A DNA stretch of 64,000 bases, from positions 248,001 to 312,000 of the forward strand of contig JAYNIR010000001.1 in NCBI GenBank assembly GCA_038109305.1. The letters are read 5' to 3'. The notes under the pieces are model-generated. The model did no database searches. It was given only the letters and a program-made list of their open reading frames with translations, and was not told where the DNA came from. This document shows positions 51,431 to 60,900 of the stretch, piece after piece. Every line of letters starts with the position of its first letter. Position 1 is the stretch's first letter. The translations under genes and the position numbers were made by a program. This stretch comes from UBA1479 sp038109305 (GTDB taxonomy: Bacteria; Pseudomonadota; Alphaproteobacteria; Rhodospirillales; Casp-alpha2).

Positions 51431-51507
51431 AAAGGGGACTCCCTAGGGCGGCGGCCCTCCTCCCATCCCTGCGGGGCCGCCGCCGACTAGTTTCAGGATC
51501 CGACGCC

Positions 51508-52476
51508 ATGAAACCCAAGGTTCTGATCACCCGGCGCTGGCCGGCCGATGTCGAAGCCCGGTTGACGGAACACTTCGACGTCACCTTCAATCTGGAAGAC
51601 CGGCCGTTGGCGCCCGACGCCATGAAACGCGCGTTCCGCCAACATGACGCCGTGTTCACAGCGGTGACCGACCGGATCGACGCCGACGTGCTGTCGGGCG
51701 ATTACATACGCGCCCGACTGATCGGCAACTTCGGCGTCGGTTTCAACAACATTGACGTCAAGGCCGCCGCCGCCCGCGGCATCGCCGTGACCAACACGCC
51801 GGACGTGCTGACCGACGCCACCGCCGACCTGGCGCTGGCGCTGATCCTCGCGGTCGCCCGCCGGGTGGGCGAGGGCGAACGCCACGTCCGCGAGAAGGCG
51901 TGGACTGGCTGGCGGCCGACCCACATGCTGGGCCGTCATGTCACCGGCGCGACCCTGGGCGTCATCGGGTACGGCCGCATCGGCCAGGCGACGGCGCGTC
52001 GCGCGCACCATGGCTTCGGCATGAAGATCAAGGTTTATTCCCGGTCCTCGGTGCCAGCGGACGTGTTGGCCGAAAACGCGGCCGAACAGGTGGCGGCGGT
52101 CGAAGACCTGTTGCCGCTTTGTGATTTCGTGTCGCTGCACTGCCCGGCGACGGCTGAAAATCATCACATGATCGACGCGGCCATGCTGAAGCGCATGAAG
52201 TCCGGCGGGATCCTCATCAACACCGGCCGGGGCGGGCTGGTGAACGAGGCCGACCTGGCGGCGGCGCTGGACGCGGGCGAGATCGCCGGCGCCGGGCTCG
52301 ACGTGTTCGATGGCGAACCCGCCGTCCCGGATTTTCTCGTGGGCCGCGACGATGTCGTGCTGCTGCCGCACCTGGGCAGCGCGACGCTGGAAACCCGCAA
52401 CGCCATGGGGTTCCGCGTCATGAAAAACGCTGTCGCGTTCTTCGCCGGCGAAAAACCGCTCGACCGGGTCGCCTAA
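51508..52476 (+). CDS. D-2-hydroxyacid dehydrogenase (glyoxylate/hydroxypyruvate reductase)
   Basis: 322 residues. NAD(P) motif GVIGYGRIGQATARRA in the middle, substrate loop NFGVGFNNIDVKAAAARGI, catalytic Arg in LINTGRGGLVNEADLAAAL, Glu in GLDVFDGEPAVPDF and catalytic His in LLPHLGSAT. It would reduce hydroxypyruvate made by serine-glyoxylate aminotransferase to D-glycerate. It follows that gene by 77 bp on the same strand, so the pair likely forms one LysR-controlled unit. Confidence 0.9.
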   Translation: MKPKVLITRRWPADVEARLTEHFDVTFNLEDRPLAPDAMKRAFRQHDAVFTAVTDRIDADVLSGDYIRARLIGNFGVGFNNIDVKAAAARGIAVTNTPDVLTDATADLALALILAVARRVGEGERHVREKAWTGWRPTHMLGRHVTGATLGVIGYGRIGQATARRAHHGFGMKIKVYSRSSVPADVLAENAAEQVAAVEDLLPLCDFVSLHCPATAENHHMIDAAMLKRMKSGGILINTGRGGLVNEADLAAALDAGEIAGAGLDVFDGEPAVPDFLVGRDDVVLLPHLGSATLETRNAMGFRVMKNAVAFFAGEKPLDRVA

Positions 52477-52512
52477 TCCTTCGCAAGGCGGGCGCCCCGA
52501 TCGCGGCGCCGT

Positions 52513-53223
52513 TTACGGCACGTCGACGACAACGATTTCCGTTTCGTCTTCGGCCACGATGATCAGGCTGTCCACATCCCGCACCATGGCGCCCGACCGT
52601 TCCGGCGCAGGCCGGCCGTTGATCTCCGCCTTGCCCCGGGCGACGACCACATAGGCTTTCCGCCCGCCGGACAGGTCCAGCATCACCGTGGCGCCGGGCG
52701 CCAGCAAACCGCCCAAGACCGCCGCGTCCTGATGGATCAACAGCGCGTCGTTGCCCGCGTGGGCGTCCCGGCCCGAGGCTAGGACTGGCAGCGCCGCGCC
52801 GTCATCCAGCGGCGTTTTCGGAAACGCGCGGGTTTCCCAGCGGGGCGCGTGACCGGCGCGGTCGGGCTCGATCCAGATCTGGAACAGGGTCGTTTCCGTG
52901 TCTTCCCGATTGTATTCCGCGTGGACGATGCCAGTACCCGCGGACATCACCTGGACGTCGCCGGCCGCGGTTCGGCCTTCGTTGCCCAGGTTGTCGCTGT
53001 GGGTGATGGCGCCTTTCCGGACATAGGTGATGATTTCCATGTCGCGGTGACCGTGCGGGTCGAACCCGGTGCCGGGCTGAATGGTGTCGTCATTCCAGAC
53101 CAGCAGCGGGCCAAGGCCCCGGCGGTCTGGGTTGCGGTATCCGGCGAAGCTGAAGTGATAGCGGGCTGCCAGCCAGTCGTTGTCGAGCCGGCCCAGCCCG
53201 CCCAGGGGGGTGATGTCGATCAT
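52513..53223 (-). CDS. Pirin-family bicupin
   Basis: 236 residues. The N-terminal cupin has the metal-site residues in FDPHGHRDMEIITYVRKG and later H and E in GTGIVHAEYN; the C-terminal cupin is metal-free. YhaK/YhhW-type pirins show quercetin dioxygenase activity, but physiological roles vary. The first residues IDITPLGGLGRLDNDWLAARYHFSF are typical of the short YhaK/YhhW group. Single gene, ending close to the hydroxyacid dehydrogenase on the opposite strand. Confidence 0.9.
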   Translation of the reverse strand: MIDITPLGGLGRLDNDWLAARYHFSFAGYRNPDRRGLGPLLVWNDDTIQPGTGFDPHGHRDMEIITYVRKGAITHSDNLGNEGRTAAGDVQVMSAGTGIVHAEYNREDTETTLFQIWIEPDRAGHAPRWETRAFPKTPLDDGAALPVLASGRDAHAGNDALLIHQDAAVLGGLLAPGATVMLDLSGGRKAYVVVARGKAEINGRPAPERSGAMVRDVDSLIIVAEDETEIVVVDVP

Positions 53224-53333
53224 TGTTTTGTTACGATGATGAGACGGTCATTGCCCTACACATGGGGTGCCCGGACCTGCTGCGCCACCCCGCGCCCGAC
53301 GTCGTCGCGCCTTTCGGCGCTCGGGCCGGTCGG

Positions 53334-55481
53334 TTAGCGCCCCTCGCGCCACCACGCCATCATCAGGGCGGACAGGGTCAGCGCCACCAGGATCAGCCCG
53401 ACCAGAAGCGGAATATCGCGGAGCCCCGTCACCACATAGGATTTGTGGGCGACCAGTCCGATCCAGGATCGGCCGGCGAGGTCGCGGTGCGGGTCGACCC
53501 GGCGCAGGTCTGGGATGCCGTCGGTCAGCCAGCGGATGGACCCGCCCGCGGTTTCGGTCAACGGTTTCAGAAGCCGGTCGGTCGCGCGCAGGTCGGACAG
53601 TTCCAGCGGGTTCAATTCGCCCGACGCGACCAGCGCCGTCCGTGTCCCGTCGGTTATCCGGTAAAGGCCGATTTCCGCCGCCGTCAGATCGGCTCTCCAG
53701 CGGCCGGGCCCGGCGGCCTCCAGGGTGATTTCCCGTTGGACGCCGGGAGGGCTCGTCACCGTCACCTTGTCCGCCTGATCGCCCAAGGTCCGTCGTTCAA
53801 TCGTCAGCTTGCCGCCGCGGACCCGCGCTTGCAGGCGTTCTTCCTCCAGGTCCGGTTCACGCATCAGCCAGTGGGCCATGCGCCGCAATAGTTCGCCCTG
53901 CGGCCCGCCGCCATCGATGCCGCGCGCCCACAGCCAGATGTGATCGGACATCATCTGCGCGACCCGGCCTTTGCCGATGCGGCCGAGCAGCAACAGCGGC
54001 TTGTCCTGGGCGCCGGTCATGACCGTGACGCCGCTCTCGGCCTGGCCCGGCACTTGACGGAACCAGCGGCCCCACGCCGGCCGGTCCGTGGGCAGCGCGG
54101 GGCCTGCGTCGCCGGGCCGGCCGAGCCGGGTCAGGGGTGCTGTCACCGGGTGTTTTTCACCCGCGCCGGAAATCCGGGGCAGGAACGCGGACTCCACCAT
54201 GTCGCCGGTGGGGGCGGCCGGCAGCACGTCGCGCAGCGCCGTGTTGTACAGGCTGTTACGGCCTGTGTATTCCGGGCCCACCGCCATCAGCAACGCGCCG
54301 CCGTCGCGCACCCGCTTGGCGATGTTGTCCAGGTGCTGGGCTTGCAGTACGCCGCGCTTGAGGTAGCGGTCGAACACGATCAGATCGAATTCGTCCAGCC
54401 GCTCGACGAACAGTTCGTGGGTTGGGAAGGCGATCAGCGCCAGTTCGTTCAACGGCGTGAAGTCGTCCTTGTCCGGCGGGCGCAGAATGGTGAAGTGGAC
54501 AAGGTCCACCGACGGATCGGACTTAAGCAGGTTGCGCCATGTGCGTTCCGCCGCGTGGGGCTGCCCGGATATCAGCAGCACCCGCAGCCGGTCGCGCACG
54601 CCGTTGACGGAAACCAGCGCCCGGTTGTTGACCTCGGAAAGCTCGCCCTCGGCGGGCTCGACGGAAATTTCCGCAAGGCTCGGCCCCGCGTGTTCCAGCT
54701 TGAAGGTGAATTTCTGCGCTTGACCCACGGGCGCCAGGGCCTGTTCGCGTTCGACCCCGTCGACGCTCAGCCGGACCCTGGCGCTCGCCCGGCCGGTCAC
54801 CGCGCCGCCGTCCATTTTGTGTTTCGCCTCGGCCTGCTTATCCTCGATGGTGTAGGTCACGGTCACGTCCTTGCCGACGATGCCGTAGCCGGGCGCGGCG
54901 TTGACCACCAGCCGGCGGTCCGACTCGCCGCGCTTGCCGGTCAGCAGCACATGCATCGGCCCGCGCAGGCGGGGGTCTTTCGGTTTGCCGTCCTGGCTCT
55001 GCGGAAGGTCATGGACCTGTCCGTCGGTGACGATGATGGCGCCGGCGAACCGGCTTTTCGGGATTTCCGCCATGGCGGCGGTCAGTGCCTCGGTCAGGCG
55101 CGATCCGGGGCGCGCGCTGGCGCCGGAATCCGAAACCTCGACAATCCGCGTGTCGAGCCCGGGGAACTGGTCAAGCGCTGCCAGGATCGCTTCTTCCGCC
55201 TCCGACGTCTGCTGCAACCGTTCGCCGGTGTTCTGGCTGGACGTGCGGTCGATGATGACGACGGTTTCGTCCGGCTGTGGCGTACGGTCTTCACGCACCG
55301 CCCGCGGGTCCAAAAGCGCCAGCACCATGGCTGCGAAAAACGCGAGCCTGAACAACGCGCCCGGCGCGCGTTTGATCAACGCGACGGCGACCAGCGCCAG
55401 CGCCGCGGCGGCCAGCGCCGCGATCAGCGGTATCGGCGCCAGCGGGAAAAACTGGATGGTCTGCGCCAAGCCCGACGTCAT
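53334..55481 (-). CDS. Large membrane protein of the MoxR/DUF58 cluster, vWA- and amidotransferase-like regions
   Basis: 715 residues. Two N-terminal membrane helices (about residues 12-36 and 40-60), then a von Willebrand-like region with a MIDAS-type DRTSSQ in VVIIDRTSSQNTGERLQ, a beta-rich section, a class I glutamine amidotransferase-like segment (RVLLISGQPHAAERTWRNLL, ELALIAFPTHELFVERL, LIVFDRYLKRGVL), another beta domain and a last helix (VGLILVALTLSALMMAWW). Most of it should face the periplasm. Its ATG overlaps the end of the BatA/DUF4159 gene by 4 bp. Function unknown; conserved as part of this cluster. Confidence 0.75.
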   Translation of the reverse strand: MTSGLAQTIQFFPLAPIPLIAALAAAALALVAVALIKRAPGALFRLAFFAAMVLALLDPRAVREDRTPQPDETVVIIDRTSSQNTGERLQQTSEAEEAILAALDQFPGLDTRIVEVSDSGASARPGSRLTEALTAAMAEIPKSRFAGAIIVTDGQVHDLPQSQDGKPKDPRLRGPMHVLLTGKRGESDRRLVVNAAPGYGIVGKDVTVTYTIEDKQAEAKHKMDGGAVTGRASARVRLSVDGVEREQALAPVGQAQKFTFKLEHAGPSLAEISVEPAEGELSEVNNRALVSVNGVRDRLRVLLISGQPHAAERTWRNLLKSDPSVDLVHFTILRPPDKDDFTPLNELALIAFPTHELFVERLDEFDLIVFDRYLKRGVLQAQHLDNIAKRVRDGGALLMAVGPEYTGRNSLYNTALRDVLPAAPTGDMVESAFLPRISGAGEKHPVTAPLTRLGRPGDAGPALPTDRPAWGRWFRQVPGQAESGVTVMTGAQDKPLLLLGRIGKGRVAQMMSDHIWLWARGIDGGGPQGELLRRMAHWLMREPDLEEERLQARVRGGKLTIERRTLGDQADKVTVTSPPGVQREITLEAAGPGRWRADLTAAEIGLYRITDGTRTALVASGELNPLELSDLRATDRLLKPLTETAGGSIRWLTDGIPDLRRVDPHRDLAGRSWIGLVAHKSYVVTGLRDIPLLVGLILVALTLSALMMAWWREGR

Positions 55482-58219
55482 TGGCCGAGCCTCCGCATGA
55501 TCGCCGGCAGGTGCACCTGATCGGCCTTGTAATTGCCGGTCAGCACGTACATCACCAGATTGACGCCAAACCGATACGCCAGTTCGCGTTGCCGTTCGCC
55601 GCCGGGCACGGCGGGGAGGATCGGTTGACTGGTTTCGTCGTCGATCGCCCAGGCGGCGGCCCAGTCGTTGCTGCCCGCGATCACCGGCGACACGCCGTCG
55701 TTGATCCGTTCGCCGGCGCGTTCAATCCACAACGCGCCGCCCCGCCACCGGCCGGGAAAATCGTTCAGCAGATAAAACGCCCGCGACAACACGTGGTTAG
55801 GCGCCGCCGGGACCAGCGGCGGGATGTCGAGCCGCCGCGCCAGTTCACGAAGTTCGCCTAGATCGGCGCCCTGACCCTGGCTGCGGGTGTCGAACAGAAT
55901 GGTGCCGCCGTTCTGCAAATAGGCGTTCACGTCCTGGCGGGCGCGTTCGCTCAAATTCGCCACTCCCGCCGTCACCGGCCAATAGATCAGCGGGAAGAAG
56001 CCCAGGTCGTGACGGCCGAGTTCCACGCCCCGTGGTTCCGCCAGCTCAGCCGCCGTGCGTCGGCGGACAATCAAGCTCAGGCCCGAAAGCCCCATGCGGC
56101 TGACGCGGTCGACCTCGTCGTTGCCGGTGACCACGTAGGCGAGGCGCGTGTCGGTGCTGTTTTCAAGCGCGTAGGCATCGTCGACCTGCTGCGCCGATGT
56201 GGCGCCGGTCAGCATCATCAGCGCCATTGCTGCTGGTGCCGCCAGCCGGGGCAGGCGCAAAACGCCGCGGAGCCAAAGGCTGACCGCGTAGTCGATCAGC
56301 GCCAGAGCCAGCGCCAGCACCATCAGCGCCGGGCGGATGTCGACCGCCGGGTCGCCGCCGTAGGCGACGCGCGTTGCCGCCACCGGCAGATCGCCCATCG
56401 GCGCGGGCAAGGCGATGTCGCGGGACAGATTCAAAACCCGCCGGTTCGAGCCCTGGGCGTAAATGCCGGGCGGGTTGCGGGGCGACACGGCGGTGTCGGC
56501 GAATTTGTCCTGCGCGATGGAGTCGGCATCCGGCGGCGCGTCCTTCAAAACGCCGAAGGCGTCGAGCGTTTGGATCGGTTCCAGGGGCGGGCCCTTGCCG
56601 CCGCCGGTGACGCCCTGGCTCAGCCCGACCAGGCGCTGCATCATTTCGACCAGCAGGCCCGACAGCGCCAGGTTCGACCACTGGGTGTTGGCCGTCGTGT
56701 GGAACAGGATGAGCCAGCCCTTGCCGCGTTTTTCCGCGGTAACCAGCGGCGTGCCGTCGGCCAGCCGCGCCCACGTCTTGTTTTCGATGTCGATCGCCGG
56801 CCGCGCCAGAACCTGGCGGTTGACGACCACGTCGCCAGGAATTTTCAGGCCCTGGAACGGGCTGTCCGCCTCGAACGGCGCCAGCTTCGCGGGTTTGGTC
56901 CATGACATGGCGCCGCCGATCACCCGGTCGCCGGTGCGCAGCGGCACCGGCACCAAGGGGCCTTGCCCAGCCGCGTCGGCGCTCGTCGCCTGTGCCAACA
57001 GCGGCCCGGCGAAACGCACGGCGACACCGCCTTCGGATATCCACGCTTCAAGTTTTTCCCGAGCGTCGCTGCCGATGGTACCCGGATCGGGCAGGGCCAT
57101 CATGGCGAGGCGCCGGTCCAACAGCCCGGCGATGGTGCCTTGGCGTACCTCGCTGAACGGCTCCATCGCCCGGTTCAGGTAATAGACCGACGACAACAAC
57201 GGCAGGTCCGCCTTGCCATCGCCGGTGACGATGCCGATGGGCCGCCGCCGCCACCGTTCATCCAGCAGCGCCACAGCGGCAGCGCTGGCATGATCGCGGG
57301 CGTTGCCTTCGCCTTCGAACGACACGCGCCCCAGCCGGTTCAGCATTTCGCCGGGCAGATCCAGGCGCAGGTCGGCGGCGCCGTCGCCGGCCTTGAACGC
57401 CACCGCCTCGCGGACGATCAGCCGGCCGTCGTCGGCATAGGCGCGCAGCCAGCCGGATTCCGCATGGGTGGCGTCGGCGCGTTCGACGCGGGTGACCAGC
57501 ACGCTGCCTTCCAAAACCGGCGGGCGCACGACCTTCGCCGTCGGGCGGGATGCGGGCGGCACAACGACGGTCATCGGGCCGAAGGCGGCCAGGCCCTCGG
57601 CGAACGTGGCCAGCCCGCCGTGGTCGAGCCCGTCAGACAGCCAGATCACTTGATTGCCGCGGTCTTTCTTAACCGGACCCGCCGCCAAGGCCTTGAGAGC
57701 GCCCGGCCGGTCCGACGGCCAGGGGCGCGGTTGCAGGCCGGCGGCAAGCTCCCGCGCATTGCGCCCGGAAAGCGACATCACCCGGTGCGGCGCCAAACTC
57801 GGCGACGGCGACGCCGTGGACAACAGATGCACCGGCCGGCCGTCGCGCCCGGCCTGATCGGTCAACTGCTGGATCAGGCGCTGACGATCCGGCCACCCGG
57901 GCGCGGCGGACCAGCCGTCGTCGACGACCAGCAGCATCGGACCCTTGCCCTGCCATTCGGTGGATTGATCCCACAGCGGTCCGGATGCCGCCAAGATCAG
58001 AATCGTGGCAATGGCAAGCCGCAGGATGATCAGCCACAAGGGCGTCGTCGACGACGGTTCCTCGCGCGTGACCAGGCCCAAAAGCAAGCGCAGCGGCGGG
58101 AACCGCACGCGGGTCGGCGCCGGCGGGGTCAGCCGCAACAGCCACCAGATGACCGGCAATGACGCCAGCGCGGCAAGCGCTGGCGGGGCGGTGAAGGTCA
58201 GCGCGCCAAGCTCCCACAT
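55478..58219 (-). CDS. BatA-like N terminus fused to DUF4159
   Basis: 913 residues. It begins with the BatA (aerotolerance regulator) N terminus: two helices, FTAPPALAALASLPVIWWLL and LWLIILRLAIATILILAASG. A vWA-like region follows (LLVVDDGWSAAPGW, VIWLSDGLDHGG), then beta domains, a helix pair near residue 630-675 and the DUF4159 domain from about residue 679 (LAYVVTGNDEVDRVSRMGLS, LGFFPLIYWPVTAG, FRFGVNLVMYVLTGNYKADQ-like end). DUF4159 proteins are commonly separate and exported; here the part before it still looks like a signal peptide (AAMALMMLTGATSAQQ). It starts 3 bp after the DUF58 gene. Confidence 0.82.
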   Translation of the reverse strand: MWELGALTFTAPPALAALASLPVIWWLLRLTPPAPTRVRFPPLRLLLGLVTREEPSSTTPLWLIILRLAIATILILAASGPLWDQSTEWQGKGPMLLVVDDGWSAAPGWPDRQRLIQQLTDQAGRDGRPVHLLSTASPSPSLAPHRVMSLSGRNARELAAGLQPRPWPSDRPGALKALAAGPVKKDRGNQVIWLSDGLDHGGLATFAEGLAAFGPMTVVVPPASRPTAKVVRPPVLEGSVLVTRVERADATHAESGWLRAYADDGRLIVREAVAFKAGDGAADLRLDLPGEMLNRLGRVSFEGEGNARDHASAAAVALLDERWRRRPIGIVTGDGKADLPLLSSVYYLNRAMEPFSEVRQGTIAGLLDRRLAMMALPDPGTIGSDAREKLEAWISEGGVAVRFAGPLLAQATSADAAGQGPLVPVPLRTGDRVIGGAMSWTKPAKLAPFEADSPFQGLKIPGDVVVNRQVLARPAIDIENKTWARLADGTPLVTAEKRGKGWLILFHTTANTQWSNLALSGLLVEMMQRLVGLSQGVTGGGKGPPLEPIQTLDAFGVLKDAPPDADSIAQDKFADTAVSPRNPPGIYAQGSNRRVLNLSRDIALPAPMGDLPVAATRVAYGGDPAVDIRPALMVLALALALIDYAVSLWLRGVLRLPRLAAPAAMALMMLTGATSAQQVDDAYALENSTDTRLAYVVTGNDEVDRVSRMGLSGLSLIVRRRTAAELAEPRGVELGRHDLGFFPLIYWPVTAGVANLSERARQDVNAYLQNGGTILFDTRSQGQGADLGELRELARRLDIPPLVPAAPNHVLSRAFYLLNDFPGRWRGGALWIERAGERINDGVSPVIAGSNDWAAAWAIDDETSQPILPAVPGGERQRELAYRFGVNLVMYVLTGNYKADQVHLPAIMRRLGQ

Positions 58220-58222
58220 GGG

Positions 58223-59116
58223 TTAGCGTCCCGGCTTTTCGGTCAAAAGAAGATACAGCGCCATCAACAGCGCTTCCGGCGGGCGGTGCGTCGAATGGCG
58301 GGATATGGTCCAGCTGAACGTGCCGACCACGGCGTCGAGCCCGGTCTGATGATGCGCCAGTTCCTCGCGGTAGGCCTGGCGCACGTTTTCCACCCGGCCG
58401 ATCAGGATGCGGCCTTCACCCTCGGGCCCTTCGAATTCGATGCGCCCGTCGAACGGCAGGGTTTCCTCCGCCGGGTCCAGAACCTGTACCAGATGCCCCT
58501 GCACGCCGTGGTCGGCGAACCGGGCGATGGCATCGCGGGTCGCGGTCAGCGGTTCGAGAAAATCGCCAAACAGCACGACCCGCCCGAACCGCGGCACCAG
58601 TTCCGGCCCCGGCAGGCCGGCGGCCTGGCCGGGCAGGGCGTCGCGTTCCAGCATATCCACCAGACGGATAAAAGTCCGCCGCCCCGATGCCGGGATCATG
58701 CCGCTGCCCATGAGCGACACCCGTTCGCCGGCGCGGACCAGAAGCGACGTCAGCGCCATCGACAGCACCTTGGCCCGCCATCCCTTGGGTGGCAGGTTTT
58801 CGTCGTACCGGAAATCCATGGAACCCGACCGATCGACCCAAAGCCAGACGCTTTGCGCGGCCTCCCATTCCGATTCGCGGACGAACACCCGGTCGGACTT
58901 GGCCGACTGCCGCCAGTCGATCAGTTGCGTCGAGTCGCCGGATTCATACCGCCGAAACTGCCAGAACGTCTCGCCCTGGCCGACGCGCCGCCGCCCGTGC
59001 ACTCCCTGGCTGACCGTCGCCGCCACCCGTTCCGCCGCGACCAGCAATGGCGGCAGACCGGCGGCGGTAGATTCCGCTGCATGATGCAGGTCTTCGGTGC
59101 GCGCCGGCGTCAGCAT
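58223..59116 (-). CDS. DUF58-domain protein
   Basis: 297 residues from ATG 59116; a GTG-extended reading was rejected. The DUF58 core is GRRRVGQGETFWQFRRYESG followed by IDWRQSAKSDRVFVRESE, and then VWLWVDRSGSMDFRY, a metal-binding vWA-like DxSxS. DUF58 proteins nearly always pair with MoxR ATPases; the two are thought to act as a chaperone and substrate system for envelope or metal-centre assembly. It lies 25 bp downstream of the moxR gene. Confidence 0.9.
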   Translation of the reverse strand: MLTPARTEDLHHAAESTAAGLPPLLVAAERVAATVSQGVHGRRRVGQGETFWQFRRYESGDSTQLIDWRQSAKSDRVFVRESEWEAAQSVWLWVDRSGSMDFRYDENLPPKGWRAKVLSMALTSLLVRAGERVSLMGSGMIPASGRRTFIRLVDMLERDALPGQAAGLPGPELVPRFGRVVLFGDFLEPLTATRDAIARFADHGVQGHLVQVLDPAEETLPFDGRIEFEGPEGEGRILIGRVENVRQAYREELAHHQTGLDAVVGTFSWTISRHSTHRPPEALLMALYLLLTEKPGR

Positions 59117-59141
59117 CGGGGTCGGTTCCGGTTCCTTTCCC

Positions 59142-60197
59142 TCAGGCGACCGTCTGGCACAGACGGCCGATGACCTGGTCAACGGTGACGCCTTCGGCGC
59201 GGGCGCCGAAATTCAGCGCCATGCGGTGACGCAGGATCGGTTGCGCCAGCGCCAGCACGTCGTCGACAGACGGCGCCAGACGCCCCTGGATCAACGACCG
59301 CGCGCGGACGCCGAGCGTCAGCGCCTGGCTCGCCCGCGGGCCCGGGCCCCAGGATACATAACTGCGGATTTCCGGCAGGTCCGAGGTTTCGGGCCGGCCG
59401 GCGCGTACCAGGGTCAGGATCGCCGCCGTCACGCTTTCGCCCACCGGCACGTGGCGGACCAGGCTTTGCGCCCGCATCAGATCCTTGGGCGACATGACCT
59501 TCTTGGCGTCGGGCTGTTCCGCGCCGGTGGTCTTGACCAGGATTTCGCGTTCCGTGTCCAGATCCGGATGGGTCACGTTGACCTGCATGAAAAATCGGTC
59601 GAGCTGCGCCTCGGGCAGCGGATAGGTGCCTTCCTGTTCCAGCGGGTTCTGCGTTGCCAGAACGTGAAACGGCTTCGGCAGGTCGTAATACTGGCCTGCG
59701 ACGGAAACCCGGTGTTCCTGCATCGCCTGCAACAATGCCGACTGGGTGCGTGGGCTGGCGCGGTTGATTTCGTCGGCCATCAGAAGCTGGCAGAACACCG
59801 GCCCCTTGATGAACCGGAAGCTGCGTGCGCCGGTTTCGCTCTCTTCCAGAACTTCCGATCCCAGAATGTCCGCCGGCATCAGGTCGGGCGTGAACTGGAT
59901 GCGCCGTTCCGCCATGCCGAAAACCTTCGAAAGGGTTTCGACCAACAGCGTCTTGCCGAGCCCCGGCACGCCGACCAGGAGACAGTGCCCGCCGGCCAGA
60001 AGCGTGATCAGCGTTTCTTCAACCACTTGTTCCTGGCCGAAGATGACGCGGCCGACGCCGGCGCGGACCTTGGCCATCTGATCGACCAGATCGTCGATCT
60101 GGGCCACGGTTTCGTCGCTTTGCGGGTTGGCGCTATTGTCAGCGCCGGAGGTTGATTTATTCTTCGCCTTGTCGGTGGAAGGAGCTTTGGTCGCCAC
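59142..60197 (-). CDS. MoxR-family AAA+ ATPase
   Basis: 351 residues from GTG. After a Ser/Asn/Lys-rich N terminus the AAA+ module has Walker A in LLVGVPGLGKTLLVETLSK, the pore-loop region, Walker B in QLLMADEINRASPRTQSALL, sensor 1 in FHVLATQNPLEQEGTYPL and sensor 2 in the C-terminal lid (SYVSWGPGPRASQALTLG). MoxR ATPases help mature multi-protein envelope or metal-containing complexes. It leads the operon moxR-DUF58-BatA/DUF4159-715aa protein. Confidence 0.95.
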   Translation of the reverse strand: MATKAPSTDKAKNKSTSGADNSANPQSDETVAQIDDLVDQMAKVRAGVGRVIFGQEQVVEETLITLLAGGHCLLVGVPGLGKTLLVETLSKVFGMAERRIQFTPDLMPADILGSEVLEESETGARSFRFIKGPVFCQLLMADEINRASPRTQSALLQAMQEHRVSVAGQYYDLPKPFHVLATQNPLEQEGTYPLPEAQLDRFFMQVNVTHPDLDTEREILVKTTGAEQPDAKKVMSPKDLMRAQSLVRHVPVGESVTAAILTLVRAGRPETSDLPEIRSYVSWGPGPRASQALTLGVRARSLIQGRLAPSVDDVLALAQPILRHRMALNFGARAEGVTVDQVIGRLCQTVA

Positions 60198-60291
60198 CTT
60201 TATGTCTCCCCTTGGATTGGCCGGATCGTTGCCTTATGCCCGGCGAAATGCGCTCATATGCGCCAGTATTGCTGAAAGTATCACTGAAATC

Positions 60292-60900
60292 ATGGTGGAA
60301 AACACGCCGGATATTCGCTCTTTCCTTGGCTCCGGGCCGGTTTCCGGCCCCGCTTCGGCGGAAAACCCGCCGGGACCCGTGGGGTACGAGGTCGAGCCCA
60401 GGCAGACCGTCTGCGGCGATATCGACATGCGCATCGGCCTCGACGGCACCTGGTTTTACGGTGGGTCCCCCATCGGCCGGAAGGAATTGCTTAACCTGTT
60501 CTCCACTGTGTTGCGACGCGACGACGCGGGCGACCACTGGCTGATCACGCCCACCGAAATCTGCCGGATTCGCGTCGACGACGCGCCGTTTTTGGCGGTC
60601 GAAGCCCACGTTACCGGCGCCGGCGACGAGCAGAATATCACTTTGCGCACAAATATTGACCAAACCGTGGCAATGGGGGCGGATCATCCGCTCCGGGTCG
60701 AGGTCGATCCGAAAACCGGCGAGCCCCGGCCTTATGTAGCGCTCGACCATGGGCTTGAGGCGCGCCTGACGCGGGCGGTTTTCTACCAACTGGTGGATTT
60801 GGCGGTTGAAGAAATCGTCGCAGGCGAACACATTTACGGTATCTGGAGCGGCGGCCATCTGTTCCCCTGGGCGCCCCGGCCGCGACGTGATGACGATTGA
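60292..60900 (+). CDS. DUF1285-domain protein
   Basis: 202 residues from ATG 60292. The DUF1285 signature is MRIGLDGTWFYGGSPIGRKE, FSTVLRRDDAGDHWLITPTE, ICRIRVDDAPFLAVE and the later LRVEVDPKTGEPRPYVAL. Structure of a relative shows two small beta-barrel domains; function unknown. It reads away from moxR. The stop overlaps the start of nudL by 11 bp. Nearly 50 residues precede the core, including a Gly/Pro stretch. Confidence 0.85.
   Translation: MVENTPDIRSFLGSGPVSGPASAENPPGPVGYEVEPRQTVCGDIDMRIGLDGTWFYGGSPIGRKELLNLFSTVLRRDDAGDHWLITPTEICRIRVDDAPFLAVEAHVTGAGDEQNITLRTNIDQTVAMGADHPLRVEVDPKTGEPRPYVALDHGLEARLTRAVFYQLVDLAVEEIVAGEHIYGIWSGGHLFPWAPRPRRDDD

Noticed and set aside
53940..55520. 526-codon open frame on the plus strand opposite the 715-residue membrane protein gene
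   Set aside because: Arg/His/Gln/Gly-rich composition typical of an antisense frame in high-GC DNA; the minus-strand gene has clear domains, operon spacing and family resemblance.
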